DNA of 64,000 nucleotides from Telmatactis stephensoni. Lineage: Eukaryota > Cnidaria > Anthozoa > Actiniaria > Isophelliidae. The position numbers and the translations under genes are program-made. The notes under the pieces are model-generated. The model ran no database searches, was not told where the DNA came from, and saw only the letters and a program-made list of their open reading frames with translations. The stretch is taken from positions 434,001 to 498,000 of the forward strand of contig JALIZF010001698.1 in NCBI GenBank assembly GCA_029948255.1, written 5' to 3'. This document shows, piece by piece, positions 1 through 10,689 of the stretch (positions within the stretch are counted from its first letter, which is position 1; every line of letters starts with the position of its first letter).

Positions 1-2680
1 ATCGCAAATAACTTTTATAAATCGTATGGATACCCCATACATTATATTTTCTCATTTTGCCTTCCTGATGATTAAACTAAGGCTATATGTATACAAAAAA
101 TTACCCCCCCCGGTAAAAAAACTTATTTTGCGATTATTAATTTTTTACAGAATAGTGTTGGATGTAACACTGCTTTCCAGTGCAGTTATAAGGGAGGCAT
201 GAAAATCTTAAAATTATGTGTGTCATACCTAAAACATACTGAGTTTTCTTTCTATCATAAAGGGAATTCGACCTTTCAAGGTTTTTTATTAAATTTCATT
301 AGGACTTGCTATATGAATGAGCGTTTGAAAAAATATTATTTTATTGGAAATGCAAAAAATCGCTGGTCAGCGGTTATTGGCCATGTTTACTATTGATTAT
401 CTCCGTAAAATGCATGGATACCCCCAATTTTTTTTTCGTGAATTAAAAGACCTTTACCCATTCTACAAAGTAAATATAAAATAACTGGAAAAAAAATGGT
501 TCGCCATTATGGGCCACCGTCCTTAAGTTTTGACATTTTGTGAAAACCGTTGTTGAAGGCAAGCGTAAAAGCGAAATTTGCATAAGTTACAAAAGCACAA
601 AGACGTGACTACGAGCATGCGCAGACGTTTTTCACTAGTGTCGACCAAGGAGGATTGGCAGAGCTTCCCATGATGCTTTGCGCACAAATCACTGGTCATA
701 CCGGAAGTAAATAAATTGGAATGGCTAATTCTGTGCATTGATGTAGTTTTTTGAAGTTGTTTATTAAAGGTTTTTTGGCGAAAAATGGACAAGAAATAAG
801 TATGACAACGTTTTCTAACGCGTGTTTTTCATTTTAGAGAACTTTAAAACCTTGTGATGTGTTTTTTGACTTTTTTTCGTTGCTTTGAATTATAGGCTAT
901 TTCACCATTTAAGAAAATGCCGGAACAGTGACAAACTACTCAAACAAAATAAGTCAAAATCCACTTAAAAATCGAATGTATAGGAAAAATACCCTTACCA
1001 ACTTAAAGAAGAAGAAATTTGAATGTTAATTTTTGGAAAGGGCTCCAAAGGGCTCCATGTTTTTGTGATGAAAAAAAGACGTGAACATTGCCTTTTTACG
1101 GTTGCCGAACTATGAACAAGAAAACCAATATGACGTATGGTTGATGAGAAAGAGAAAACCTCGGCTAGGGAATGAAGCTATCTTCGAGTTATGGAGTTGA
1201 TACCACTATAAATCAATGTGTATTGTTTTAAAGAAATATTGAGGATAATATATGATCAGTCCTAATGAATACACAAAACGTTGTCACTGACAAAACATGC
1301 ACAACTCCTCACGATCGTAAAAAAGATCAGATCTATAAAACCAGAAGGAGTGTTGTCACGGAAATCTCTCCGTAATTGGTAAAGACATGGTTTTCTGACA
1401 AATGAGTTCATGTCCCCAATTTTTACTATTAATTAGTATAGTAAGGAAACCAAAACCTAACTTAAAAATATAACTAGAAAAAAATGACTTTCACCATTTT
1501 TCCAGTTCTTGTTTAATTTGTATATTAAGCTTACAAACTATAGTACAAACTGAGCTTCATAGTCGCGGCAAAAGCAAAATAACAAGTGTAAATTTAAATA
1601 AATTGACTCGATTGAGCATTAACCTAATTTTCCGAACGACGCCAGTTTATGATCAAACAAAGTTTTGTTTCTTACTTACGTACAAAAACAGATGAACGTT
1701 CGCCACGAGACAACTGACATTCTTCGTAAAAACCTGCTACGCCAGTGTAGAGATGTTTTAACGCAAGCTATCGGTAAACAGCCAATAGATAATCCAAATC
1801 AACAGGTTCTTGTTTACCAGCAAAATCCTCATTCTGTAAATCTCTTTCAAACCAAAAACATGGCTTTCAACTCACCATGTGGAACGCTGCTTGGTTCAGT
1901 CATCGAAAGCACGTAAACATTTCCAAATCTTTAAGAACTGCAAGGTATATTTAGCCTTTTCGTTTATTTTTGAGCCATTGTTCCATTATAGAAACAGAAA
2001 CTGCTCTTTGCTCAGAATAATTTCTGCTGAATTCTTTCGATGAAAGTTGTCAAACTATTTTCAAAAACGCCACTTTGAGTCAGAAGCAAGACAAATGCGA
2101 TTGGCTTGTATCTGCCCAAGTTTTGAGAATTTTAGTTTTGACTATAAAAAAGCAAAATTTGATCGTTCCTAAAATACCTCTACCTATACCATAAAAGCAA
2201 CAGAAGAAAGTTTTCCATGACTCTAGTTGAATACTTAAATGAGAACAAGAGACAAGCATTATTTGCCGACTAGATCCAAAATGTTTTGATCGGCATAACT
2301 GGAAGAAAACACACAAAAACTCCGGCTTTCGGCTGTTTTCTCAGGAAAACTAATATGTGACCAATGACAGTATTTACCTCAAAACATAGACAACTTTCGA
2401 TAACAACCCTTTGCGTCGGTCCAAAATCACGGCAATGCAGAATTATTGTGTTTTCGTCTATAAATCCTTTTGACCTAAGAGCTCCTAGAGCTCCTAGCTA
2501 TCTCTAGGAAATCTATTGCCAAATGACTGATCACGTGATCAGCAAAAGTGATAATATAGTTCGTCCCTGTGTGTCCATGAAAAATCAACTCGATGGGTTA
2601 CCATTTTTTCTTAGGTATGGTGCTCCGCTCGCGCGGGCCTTCGGCCTGCGCGGGAGCTCCGCTACAAACAAATCTCCCCT
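1..2680. other. AT-rich stretch without a recognised gene
   Basis: I see no domain, splice-supported exon or known element here. Short open frames exist (for example 199-396 and 1665-1916 on the plus strand), but none resembles a protein family and none has convincing flanking splice sites. It may be old intergenic or intronic sequence upstream of the pentraxin gene array. Confidence 0.4.
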
Positions 2681-2766
2681 TCCCTTCCCTTCCCTTCCCT
2701 TCCCTTCCCTTCCCTTCCCTTCCCTTCCCTTCCCTTCCCTTCCCTTCCCTTCCCTTCCCTTCCCTT
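2681..2766. repeat. (TTCCC)n pentanucleotide microsatellite
   Basis: About 17 uninterrupted TTCCC units, flanked by gagagccggc on the right. The same right flank follows an imperfect (CCCCT)n tract at 22487-22530 and 24519-24562, so the microsatellite belongs to a repeated genomic block and has expanded independently in the copies. The open reading frames that run through it are low-complexity artefacts. Confidence 0.95.
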
Positions 2767-2984
2767 GAGAGCCGGCAATGCAACACAGGCTATTTAGATT
2801 AAAAAAAACTATTTTTCACCTGTATTTTGAATGTAAAGAAAATGTGTTTCTTAATATTGAGGTCCTGATAGAAATACGCTTAACCAAGTTGTTTCCAACT
2901 GTGAGTCATTTCCAATTTTCATCGATTTTCATCCAAGTGCATTGTCTTAAAAATGGCTTTCTTTAACCTCTTGGACAGTCACGG

Positions 2985-3300
2985 GAAGTCTTTTTGAATT
3001 CATTAAAATATTAGGAATAAGAATATCAGTAAGAAATTGTATTTTTACAAAGTCAATAGAAAATCGCGGAACCTTCTATCAAAATGCTATGTCAAAACAT
3101 TAATTTTTCATCTTAGCCAGTAAGATAGCTTCCGGCCGAAAGCTACCAGATGTCCAATGCAATATGGTAATTGTCTTCGTATTCAACTAGTTTCGTTTTA
3201 ATCAGGACAACTATCGCACACAAGACGTTGTTTAGCAGCTTACTTTGGAGTTCTCCTGATTGGAAAGAAAATCTTGGGGTAACTATATATTGATCTATTA
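2985..3300. repeat. Recurring upstream block, copy at 3.0 kb
   Basis: This block starts near 'ctcttggacagtcacgggaa' and ends near 'gaaaatcttggggtaa'. Related copies lie at about 5.44-5.63, 24.78-25.08, 26.51-26.72, 34.80-35.11, 36.84-37.15, 38.92-39.44, 60.48-60.80 and 62.60-62.93 kb. The copies at 5.5, 26.7, 39.1 and 62.8 kb sit upstream of the PAN-coding exons of copies A, C, D and E, so the block is probably promoter or 5'-UTR sequence of the ancestral gene unit. This copy has no PAN exon directly after it, so it may mark a lost or rearranged unit. Confidence 0.7.
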
Positions 3301-3575
3301 TTAACTCAGTAGTTAACTACTAGACCGATTATTACAGGAACACAGGTGAAAAATATTTTCTATAATTTCTTCAGAAATGAGTTTGTTCCGTTTCAAGCTC
3401 ATTCAAAGATCAATAATCGATTAGCTGTACTTCACTGAATAGAGTATCAAATTGGCTACTTTTATTGTAGAGTGGTTTTCATTTGACCATGAAGGAATAG
3501 ACAAACTAATAGTTGGTAGTAGACTCTAAAGCCATTGTTTTCTTGTGTTTCTTAGCAACTAATGTTTACGAGAAA

Positions 3576-3600
3576 CTTGACGATCACGTGATCGCCACAC
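3576..3600. promoter_or_regulatory. Conserved CACGTG palindrome in the upstream block
   Basis: A CACGTG core within 'gacgatcacgtgatcgccac' recurs in nearly the same context at about 25645, 35570, 37608, 39623 and 63102. CACGTG is the canonical E-box bound by bHLH-type factors. Conservation across paralogous upstream blocks fits a regulatory role, but it could simply reflect recent duplication. Confidence 0.3.
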
Positions 3601-3779
3601 TTTGAAATTGTTTGCACATCATTTTTGTCGATTTATTTTAGTAAGATAACGAAATTTACAAGCTCAAAAATCTGTAGATATATATTCTTGTGTTTTACAA
3701 AAAGGAATAGAACTCAAAAACGTTTTTTCTACAGTCCAACTTCAAATTCATGCAAATTATCTGCCGCCATTTTTAACTC

Positions 3780-4166
3780 GTGGATATGCGAAGCATAGAA
3801 AGGAGTTATTGTGGGGACTCGGTGTCACTCGCTCACTCAGACGTTAGCAGATACCCGTTAGAGTCTGGGTACGAGACTGTTTCCGCTCGACTCCGCTCGC
3901 CTGCAGTCGATAACCACGGACTTTGTACATCGCTATCAAGCGACAAAAATCTCTTTAAGTGCAACATCAAAGTAATCCAAGCTTTTAGTGTTCGTACTCT
4001 ATTATCACAAGCCAGTCAAAGTAGATAAGTATACCTGGGTGTAGGAGTGTTTTGTCTTAACCCCTTGGGTTGTAACTCTTACTCCCTCCATTTATTATTC
4101 AATACATGGTATTTATTATTTATTATTCAATACATGGTAAATAAAAACCTTTGAACCTTTGAACAA
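3780..4166 (+). mobile_element. Possible 3' end of a non-LTR retroelement
   Basis: The stretch ends with duplicated AT-rich sequence (ttattattcaatacatggta twice), an AATAAA-like signal and a short tail built on 'cctttgaa'. Short microsatellite tails of this kind are typical of LINE and SINE 3' ends. No reverse-transcriptase coding sequence is present, so this is either a heavily 5'-truncated LINE or a SINE. The family is not identified. Confidence 0.3.
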
Positions 4167-4186
4167 ACGAAAACATTTTGAAAGCA

Positions 4187-5040
4187 GTCGTCGGTCGCCG
4201 CCGTGAAGGCCTCGAGTTCGCTAGCCGAAAACAGCAACAAAAAGGCGTATTGAGTTAGTTTATTGGCTTAGTGTTTTGTAAAGTAATTTCTTTTATATTT
4301 ATAGCGACATTTTGCTACAGAGCACAGAGAGAAGCATTTTTGCATTTGTTTTGCAACCACACTCTGACAATAAATATACAAAATTCACCAGACAAAATCA
4401 ATTAACTTCTGGATGGTTCAGTGAATATGCCCTTTGCTTTAGAAGCGAAAGGTCCGGGTTCAAATCCCGGCATGGCGGTGAATTTTTTTTTCACTTTTTT
4501 TTTTCTTTTTGACAGATGTTTTTTTCTTTTATAGCTAATGACTCTTTCTTAGCTAAAGAAACTAATGACTCTTTCTTAGCTAAAGAAATAAATGATTTAT
4601 TGACACAGAAAGCCCATATAAAAAAGAGGAGCGGCGAAGGAGGGCCCAGCGTCTGGGCTATGAAGGCCATCGAGTCCGCTAGCCGAAAACAGCAACAAAA
4701 AGGCGTATTGAGTTAGTTTATTGGCTTACTTAGTGTTTTATGAAGCAATTTCTTTTATATTTATACCGGTTTTGCTACAGAGAGAAGCATTTTTGCATTT
4801 GTTTTGTTTGTAACCACACATTGAATAAATACACCAAATTTACTAGTCGAAACTGGTCGAAGACATGCAACTTCTGGATTGGATGGGCAAGAGGACCCAT
4901 GGCTTTTCAAACGAAAGGTCCGGAGTTCGAGTGTCGGCCAGGTGGTGATCAATTTTTTTTCACTTTGTTTTTCTTTTTGACACATTTTCTTTTTCATCTT
5001 TTATAGCTAAAGACTCTTTTTCGCTAAAGAAATTATTGAT
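4187..5040 (+). repeat. Two tandem copies of a SINE-like unit
   Basis: Two diverged direct copies, about 4187-4655 and 4656-5040. Both contain 'gccgaaaacagcaacaaaaa', 'ggcgtattgagttagtttat', a tRNA-like segment and a T-rich tail followed by 'ctctttcttagctaaag'-type sequence. The first copy keeps a perfect T-arm and a good anticodon arm; the second is degraded. The structure fits a tRNA-related SINE or a duplicated tRNA pseudogene. Confidence 0.5.
4407..4477 (+). tRNA. tRNA-like sequence or tRNA pseudogene
   Basis: A perfect T-arm is visible (ccggg-ttcaaat-cccgg, 4454-4470) with a B-box match. Upstream is an anticodon arm (tttgc-tttagaa-gcgaa, 4433-4449) whose loop would give anticodon TAG. 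A box-A-like 'tggttcagtg' lies at 4414-4423. The acceptor ends do not pair (ttctgga against catggcg) and the D-arm is poor, so a functional tRNA is unlikely. It is better read as a tRNA-derived SINE head or a pseudogene. Confidence 0.4.
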
Positions 5041-5439
5041 TTATTGAGATTTTTGTCTTCAAATGAAAACTCGTTATTTTACCAAAATGTTTTGCTTGGG
5101 CTTCCTGTGGTCATTTCGGTCAATCCACGGCATTATTTCAAGTTATATGATAGAGTGAAGCAGTTTGCAGTGTACGCAGTGGGACATTACTTTTATTAGG
5201 TACATATCTATTCACGATATATCCACGAGTTAGCCATAGGGGCCTTTGATTATATATAGGATTTATGATTCAAAATTATAACGTAACAACACCTTGACTG
5301 CTATCTTTTCGTTGTTTTGTTTATAGTCAAACTCGGTCACGATAGTAGTGTTCCACTTTAAAGACTTTCATTAAACAATTGACACGTTAAACGTTTTTAG
5401 CTAATAGGATAAAAGGCTAAGAAGAGTTTAATCCAAAAA

Positions 5440-5630
5440 TCCTCTTGGGCAGCCCCGGAAATCTTAGCCAGTAAGATAGCTTCCGGCCGAAAGCTACCAG
5501 ATGTCCAACTCAATATGGTAATTGTCTTCGTATTAAACTAGTTTCGTTTTAGTCAAGACAACTATCGCACACAGAACGTTATTCTGCAGCTTACTTTGGA
5601 GTTCTCCTGAATAGAATAAAATCTTGGTAC
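5440..5630. repeat. Recurring upstream block, copy before gene A
   Basis: A shortened copy of the block, ending about 200 bp before the first coding exon of copy A. As in the block before copy E, the sequence after 'gaaaatcttgg' is 'tactcttggtaattactttt' rather than the 'ggtaattattga' of other copies. The A and E upstream regions therefore share a subtype. Confidence 0.65.
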
Positions 5631-5845
5631 TCTTGGTAATTACTTTTATCGTACTTTTCCTTAATTAATTATTCAGTCTCGCTGTTTAAAACGTTTAGCT
5701 GCATGGTGAACACTAACAATTTCGTAGAGTATATATCAAAATTGGCTACTTTTATTGCAGTAAGGCATTTGAACAGATTAATAAAAACACTCTTATCTAG
5801 TATGAAATCGTATGAATTTCAGACCACGTGATCACTACTTTTACG

Positions 5846-8800
5846 ATGTTGGTGCCAATGCTAGTCATCAGGCTGTTGTTTCCATGGATACGCGTCTACG
5901 CCGCTGACCAATGTCGTACTGCCTATTCTCAAAGCAATCTCAAACTTCAAGGTCACTTGATAAAATCGTTGTCGACATCTGAAAGCCTCCAGTGTACTGA
6001 TGAATGTGCATCGCACGGAAAGTGTCACAGCATCAACTTTGATGAAGACAAAGGAATTTGTGAGCTGAACGACGCTAATCACTTGTCCAATCCTGAAAGT
6101 CTGGTCTACTCACATGGTTCTCAATACTTGAACTACTTTAAACGTCCTGTAGCCAAATGCAGCAACAACGTTTGCAGTCAGCCACTGGTATGTAATGTTG
6201 TTGATGATGGTCTCGACTACAAGTGCGTAAAACCGCCTTCAGAAGGTAAATAAAGGGAAAATATTTTATATTTTATAGGAAAAAATATCGGCAACTATTT
6301 GGGACTTTTTGAGCCCGCGGTCCTCAGCGGAGTTATTCATGAGTAACTAAAAAAAAAATACATAAAAAATGTATAGGTTCAGAAAATTGAACAATAATTA
6401 AAAGCATTGTTATACATGATGCATTATTTGCCTCCATGCCATCGAATTATACTTAAGCATGTCTACAGTTTTGAAAAATAAATCACTTAAATTGTCATCA
6501 AAATATGTTTCGAAATTTGGTCAGTTGAAAATACATCATCTGAGGAACAGTAACAATCTTCGATGATCCTGAACAAAAGCTCAAATTATGAGAATATAGT
6601 ATAGGCTGAAATTCATCCGATCATTTTCTACTTGAACCCTACATAATTTGCCTACTTGAAGTACTAAACTACATTACTTTCGATCTCAGCTCAATAAATA
6701 TTCATTTTTTGCCTTTACAGTCATTGTACAAAACAACACTGGACAAATTATGCAGTTGTTTATAGGTCGTGTCTAGATGGGATCCTCGCAAACAAGGTTT
6801 GGTTAGTTTTAGGGTTAGGGCTTTGTTTTTACAAAGTCTTCCCTAATACTAGCCCTAGACCTAACCCCAAGGTACTTGAGTGTTTATTTCTACGAAGTCT
6901 TGCCTAATACTAGCCCTAAATTAAACCTAACCAAACCTGGTCTAGCCACGACCTTGTTTATAGTCATATATGTGACTCGCACTCGTTTAGCCGCCATTTT
7001 GAATTTGAGTGAGAAACCGCGGACCACAATGATTGCATAAGTCCCAAATAGTTGACGATGCAAATAGGAGACCCTAACTATGAGTCATGGAATGATCCAG
7101 CCTATCGCCTATCGTCTTGGCTCTGAAAACCTTTTTTGGAAGTAGATATATAAAACCTAAAACAAAGACGTCTTGTGACAGTCCAAATAATGACTATTCG
7201 ACCAAGAGAGGATAACGAGATGCACGAGAACAGACTACATTAGATAACGACTCGTGCATCACATGATGCGCAGTGAATACTAAAATCGAGACGTCCCGTT
7301 CTGGACGACTTTCCATGTGTGTTTTTGAGTTCCTTTCAGTGTCCCAGCGAAGTCAGTTTGAACATCATCCCACGTCCTCTTTGAGACGTATCGCTTTTGC
7401 AAAATCTACCTTTCGAAGCTTTTCGAGTATCTACCATTCGAGGCTCGCTCTTGATGGAAGTTTCATTATTATCCGACTTATCCGTGCATTCCAATCATTC
7501 AATCAAAAACTTTATTTATGTGTCTGAGTTTCTAGCACATTACAAGAAGGGCGTATAGGGTTGGGGGGGGGGGGGGGGGGGGTTCCGGCACGATTCACGA
7601 AAAATAGAACGTCAAATCACGAATCACGGACAACTGTCTGATATATTCCCGAAATAAAAGGAAAGCCAACTAAAAAACTGCTTAATTATGTTCTCAGTAC
7701 ACCGTTCATGCATTCTTTACGTCACATAAGCGCTTTGAGATTGAATAAAACTAAAAAGCGCCGAACTGGGACAATTTGATTTACTTTTTCAGTGATTCAC
7801 GTAGAAAAAGACCACAAAATCGCGAACCTCGAACAATTATTTCTGTTTTTCTCGTGTCAGGTAAATATTGTTTTTCACGAATCACGAATCACGAAAAATG
7901 AAAATGCTTGATCACGCATCACGTGAACAACCCTGTACGACCCTGTCACAAGTAGTGTATACACCTATTTCAAAAAGGTTGTCACCGCTAAGAGCGATAG
8001 GTGATAGGTAATAGGTCATTCCAAGACCGCAAAGCACTATTGATTTCTAATTGATTTACATATGAATAGCCAAATATTTGATGGAAGAGTGTAAAGAAAG
8101 ATTTAGGATGGCTTAATTAAGAAATCAATAGTGGTTTGCGGTCTTGGAATGAGTATTACCTATCGCATATCGCTCTTAGCGGTGACAACCTTCTTTGAAA
8201 TAGGTGTATACTAATCGGGGACAGCAACTGCATTGGCAAGCGGTGTCAGTCGAAGTTTTCAATAATCATCACAAGAGACCCGAAAAGAGTTCTAAAAATA
8301 GCTCAAATGACACACTCGGCTGCTGAAGGCAAACTTTTATAGACCATATTGGTCATGGCTAGATCTGTAGATGGGATCCTCGCAAACAAGGTTTAGTCTA
8401 GGTTTGCTTAGGTTCAGGGTTAGTATTTGGGAAGATTTTGTAGAAATAAATACTCAAGTACCTTGGGGTTAGGTTTAGAGTTAGTATTTGGGAAGACTTT
8501 GTAAAAACAAAGCACTAAACTACCCTAAAACTAACCAAATCTTGTTTGCAAGAATTTGGGCTTCCTGTGCGAAAATTAGCCCCTATGTCGTGCCAGTCCC
8601 CTACGAGCTACGCGAGGCTAAAAATATCAACAAAAAGTTTTGTTTGCATTTCATTTTCAGTTCTGATTTTCCCACGACAAAGCACCACAGATAAAGTGGT
8701 TCTGGAGAATCCATTTAACGTCAGCTTGACTGCCTTTACAGTTGCATTATGGGTACAGGCTGATCCAAGTATCCCAAAACATACGCCTTTTACTTACGCA

Positions 8801-9689
8801 ACAACATTAAGCACAAACGACGAAATTCTGCTCTATCTAACACGAGATCCTACTGATACACAATTTCGGGTTGTCGGAAACAAAGTTTATAAGTAAGTGT
8901 AAGAGACAGGAATGAAAAATGCATTGCGCATGCTCAAAAATTTGGCGGGGATTCGTAGACGCGTGCGTGTATTACAAATAAAAGTACCGTCGATTCAACG
9001 GTCGTGTATTATGCAAATTTCTCGTGTATTATTTGGCCAGGGAAAGAGAACAACTAAAGCGATGTTTTAAGGGAAAATAAGCACTAATTTTTCATAGATA
9101 GCCATAACTTTCAAGATTTACTAAACCTACAGCGATTTGATTTAAAACTTCCGAGTATGCGCAATGCGTTGTTCACTCGTGTTGGTGTAAGTTGTTGCAT
9201 GCAAAAACAGCTAAAAAGCAGTCGTGACAACACTAGCCATAGTTTTAGTCAGTTATGAATGCATTCTAATTCCACTAGAGTTTTAGTGAGTATATCTTTG
9301 TTCGTTTCTATAAAGCATTCCTGAGACTGTTGTTGACGGAAAATGGCACCATCTTGGTATGACCTGGTCAAAACCACATGGCAAACTCAAAATGTACGTG
9401 GATGGTCTTCTGAGGCTTGAGAAAGCATTTGGTGTCATTACAAAAGGTGCGATTGTTCTTGGTCAAGACCAGGACAGCTACAAAGGAGGTTTTGAATCAT
9501 TCCAAAGCCTTCAAGGAAACCTGACAAGTGTTAACATGTGGGACAGGGTCCTTACAGCACAAGAGATATCTGACCTGGCTAAATCATGCACGGCAGGGGA
9601 GGGGAACATTCGTCAAGTGGGCTGATCTCAAGGATAAAGGAGAAGGAGAAGTGAAGCTGATTACCACTTCTGCGTGCGGTCCTGGTTAG
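5846..9689 (+). pseudogene. PAN/apple-pentraxin secreted protein, copy A (frameshifted)
   Basis: There are three exons: 5846-6245, 8661-8892 and 9316-9689. Exon 1 follows a tttcag acceptor (exon start 5823), so an upstream 5'-UTR exon is expected. It encodes a hydrophobic signal peptide (about residues 1-20) and a Cys-rich PAN/apple-like domain. Exons 2 and 3 encode a pentraxin domain with FTVALWVQAD, a tryptophan preceding HHL and the calcium-site stretch GQDQDSYKGGFE. Phases agree (donor after 6245 in phase 1, after 8892 in phase 2). Two lesions are visible. An extra T near 9609-9611 (aacattcgtc, where other copies have aacatcgtc) shifts the frame and stops it at 9625, losing about 25 C-terminal residues including the SACGPG end. 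The Cys in the HHLC signature is Gly. Exons look otherwise preserved, so this is probably a young pseudogene or a locus making a truncated protein. Pentraxins are calcium-dependent pattern-recognition lectins; the ligand is unknown. Confidence 0.8.
6246..8660. repeat. Intron 1 of copy A, filled with MITE-like insertions
   Basis: About 2.4 kb against about 230 bp for the same intron in copies C and D, so it has grown by insertion. Two related repeats at about 6773-6960 and 8372-8555 start with the same 'gatgggatcctcgcaaacaa', but their interiors are inverted relative to each other. A foldback lies at about 7958-8213, with arms around 'acacctatttcaaa' and 'tgtcaccgctaagagcgata'. A short palindrome at 7216-7262 pairs gatgcacgag with ctcgtgcatc. 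A G run of more than 20 bases begins at 7562, followed by several 'cacgaatcacg' repeats. No coding sequence was recognised. Confidence 0.7.
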
Positions 9690-9825
9690 TAGGTTTTTCT
9701 TTCTTTTTTAACAATAAGTGAGTTTGGGGAAATCAAAAGTTTCGCTAATCGAAAGTGTTACCTCGAAAAAACTCTCTCATTTCATCAGAATTCACGGTAT
9801 TTAACAATACTATTCTCTGAACTGG

Positions 9826-9903
9826 AGGTGAATAGCGGTAGAATATTTAGCGAGCTAGACGCGAAGCGTCGAGGTAAATATTCATAAAACCGCTATATTC
9901 ACC
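9826..9903. repeat. Short foldback (MITE-like)
   Basis: The ends 'ggtgaatagcggt' and 'accgctatattcacc' are near-perfect inverted repeats around a GC-richer centre with its own small palindrome (gacgcgaagcgtc). It lies just downstream of copy A. No target duplication was resolved. Confidence 0.5.
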
Positions 9904-10150
9904 GACAACGAAGAGAATAATTGTTTTAGTACATACCAACTCCACAACCCAACACTTTAGGATTCATTTTTAACCTGTTGATTGCAAATCCACGAGTTAT
10001 TGTGGGGGGACGAAATGCGAATATACGAATAATGTAAACCCAGTAAACTCGTTCCCACACTCCTCTCGAGGTTAAAGATGGCCGTCGACAACACATAGCA
10101 CACAACGCACAGGAGATAGACAACAAACATTTGATATATCAGACAAAGCG

Positions 10151-10503
10151 GTGTACTCCCGGGGGAGACTCCTATATATAAGAGGGCGGGGATGCTCGTC
10201 GGAAATTTTAAAAATGATCCCTAAAAGGTACCTGAGTGGGAATACCAATTCATATACAATAATATAGAATTAAAGTAATGAAACATTTGTTATCGATGTG
10301 CTTTGAGAATTCAATTCAGATCATCGAAATCGTCCCTATCATGCTTATTTTAGGTAGTTTATTTACCCCAAAACAGTCCCTAAAAGGTGCAGCTATGTCT
10401 CTGGTAGTCCACCTAAGTCTGAGACACCCTAAAAGGTACCAGATTGCAGACGACGAGCATCCCCGTCCATTTACGAATGGAGTCCCCCCCCCCGGGTGTA
10501 CTT
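10151..10503. mobile_element. Foldback MITE with GTAC(A/T)CCCGGGG ends
   Basis: The left end 'gtgtactcccgggggagact' is mirrored by 'ccccccgggtgtacttt' on the right. Just inside, 'gggcggggatgctcgtcg' pairs with 'cgacgagcatccccgtcc', and 'ccctaaaaggtacc' occurs on both sides. No protein is encoded, so this is a non-autonomous element. The superfamily is not assigned. Confidence 0.6.
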
Positions 10504-10689
10504 TCGTGAGTTTTAGGGGAACAGTTCTGCTAACGTGAATACACCACTGTTTTCTGCTCGCAGCATTTCACTTTCTATTAGAAACGGCTAGTTATAAAAT
10601 AAATCATCCATTTAACGTTTTAACAGCTTTCGAACTATATATAATTTGTTGCTATAGCGTGAATTCAGATAAACTGAATTTCGAAGACT

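Noticed and set aside
2523..2802. Open frames in several registers over the (TTCCC)n tract
   Set aside because: Pentanucleotide repeats stay open in all frames; the peptides are simple Pro/Ser/Leu or Gly/Arg repeats with no conserved flank.
5828..5845. Upstream GTG start for the PAN exon (also in copies C, D, E)
   Set aside because: GTG is not a usual eukaryotic start; the ATG 18 nt downstream begins the conserved signal peptide.
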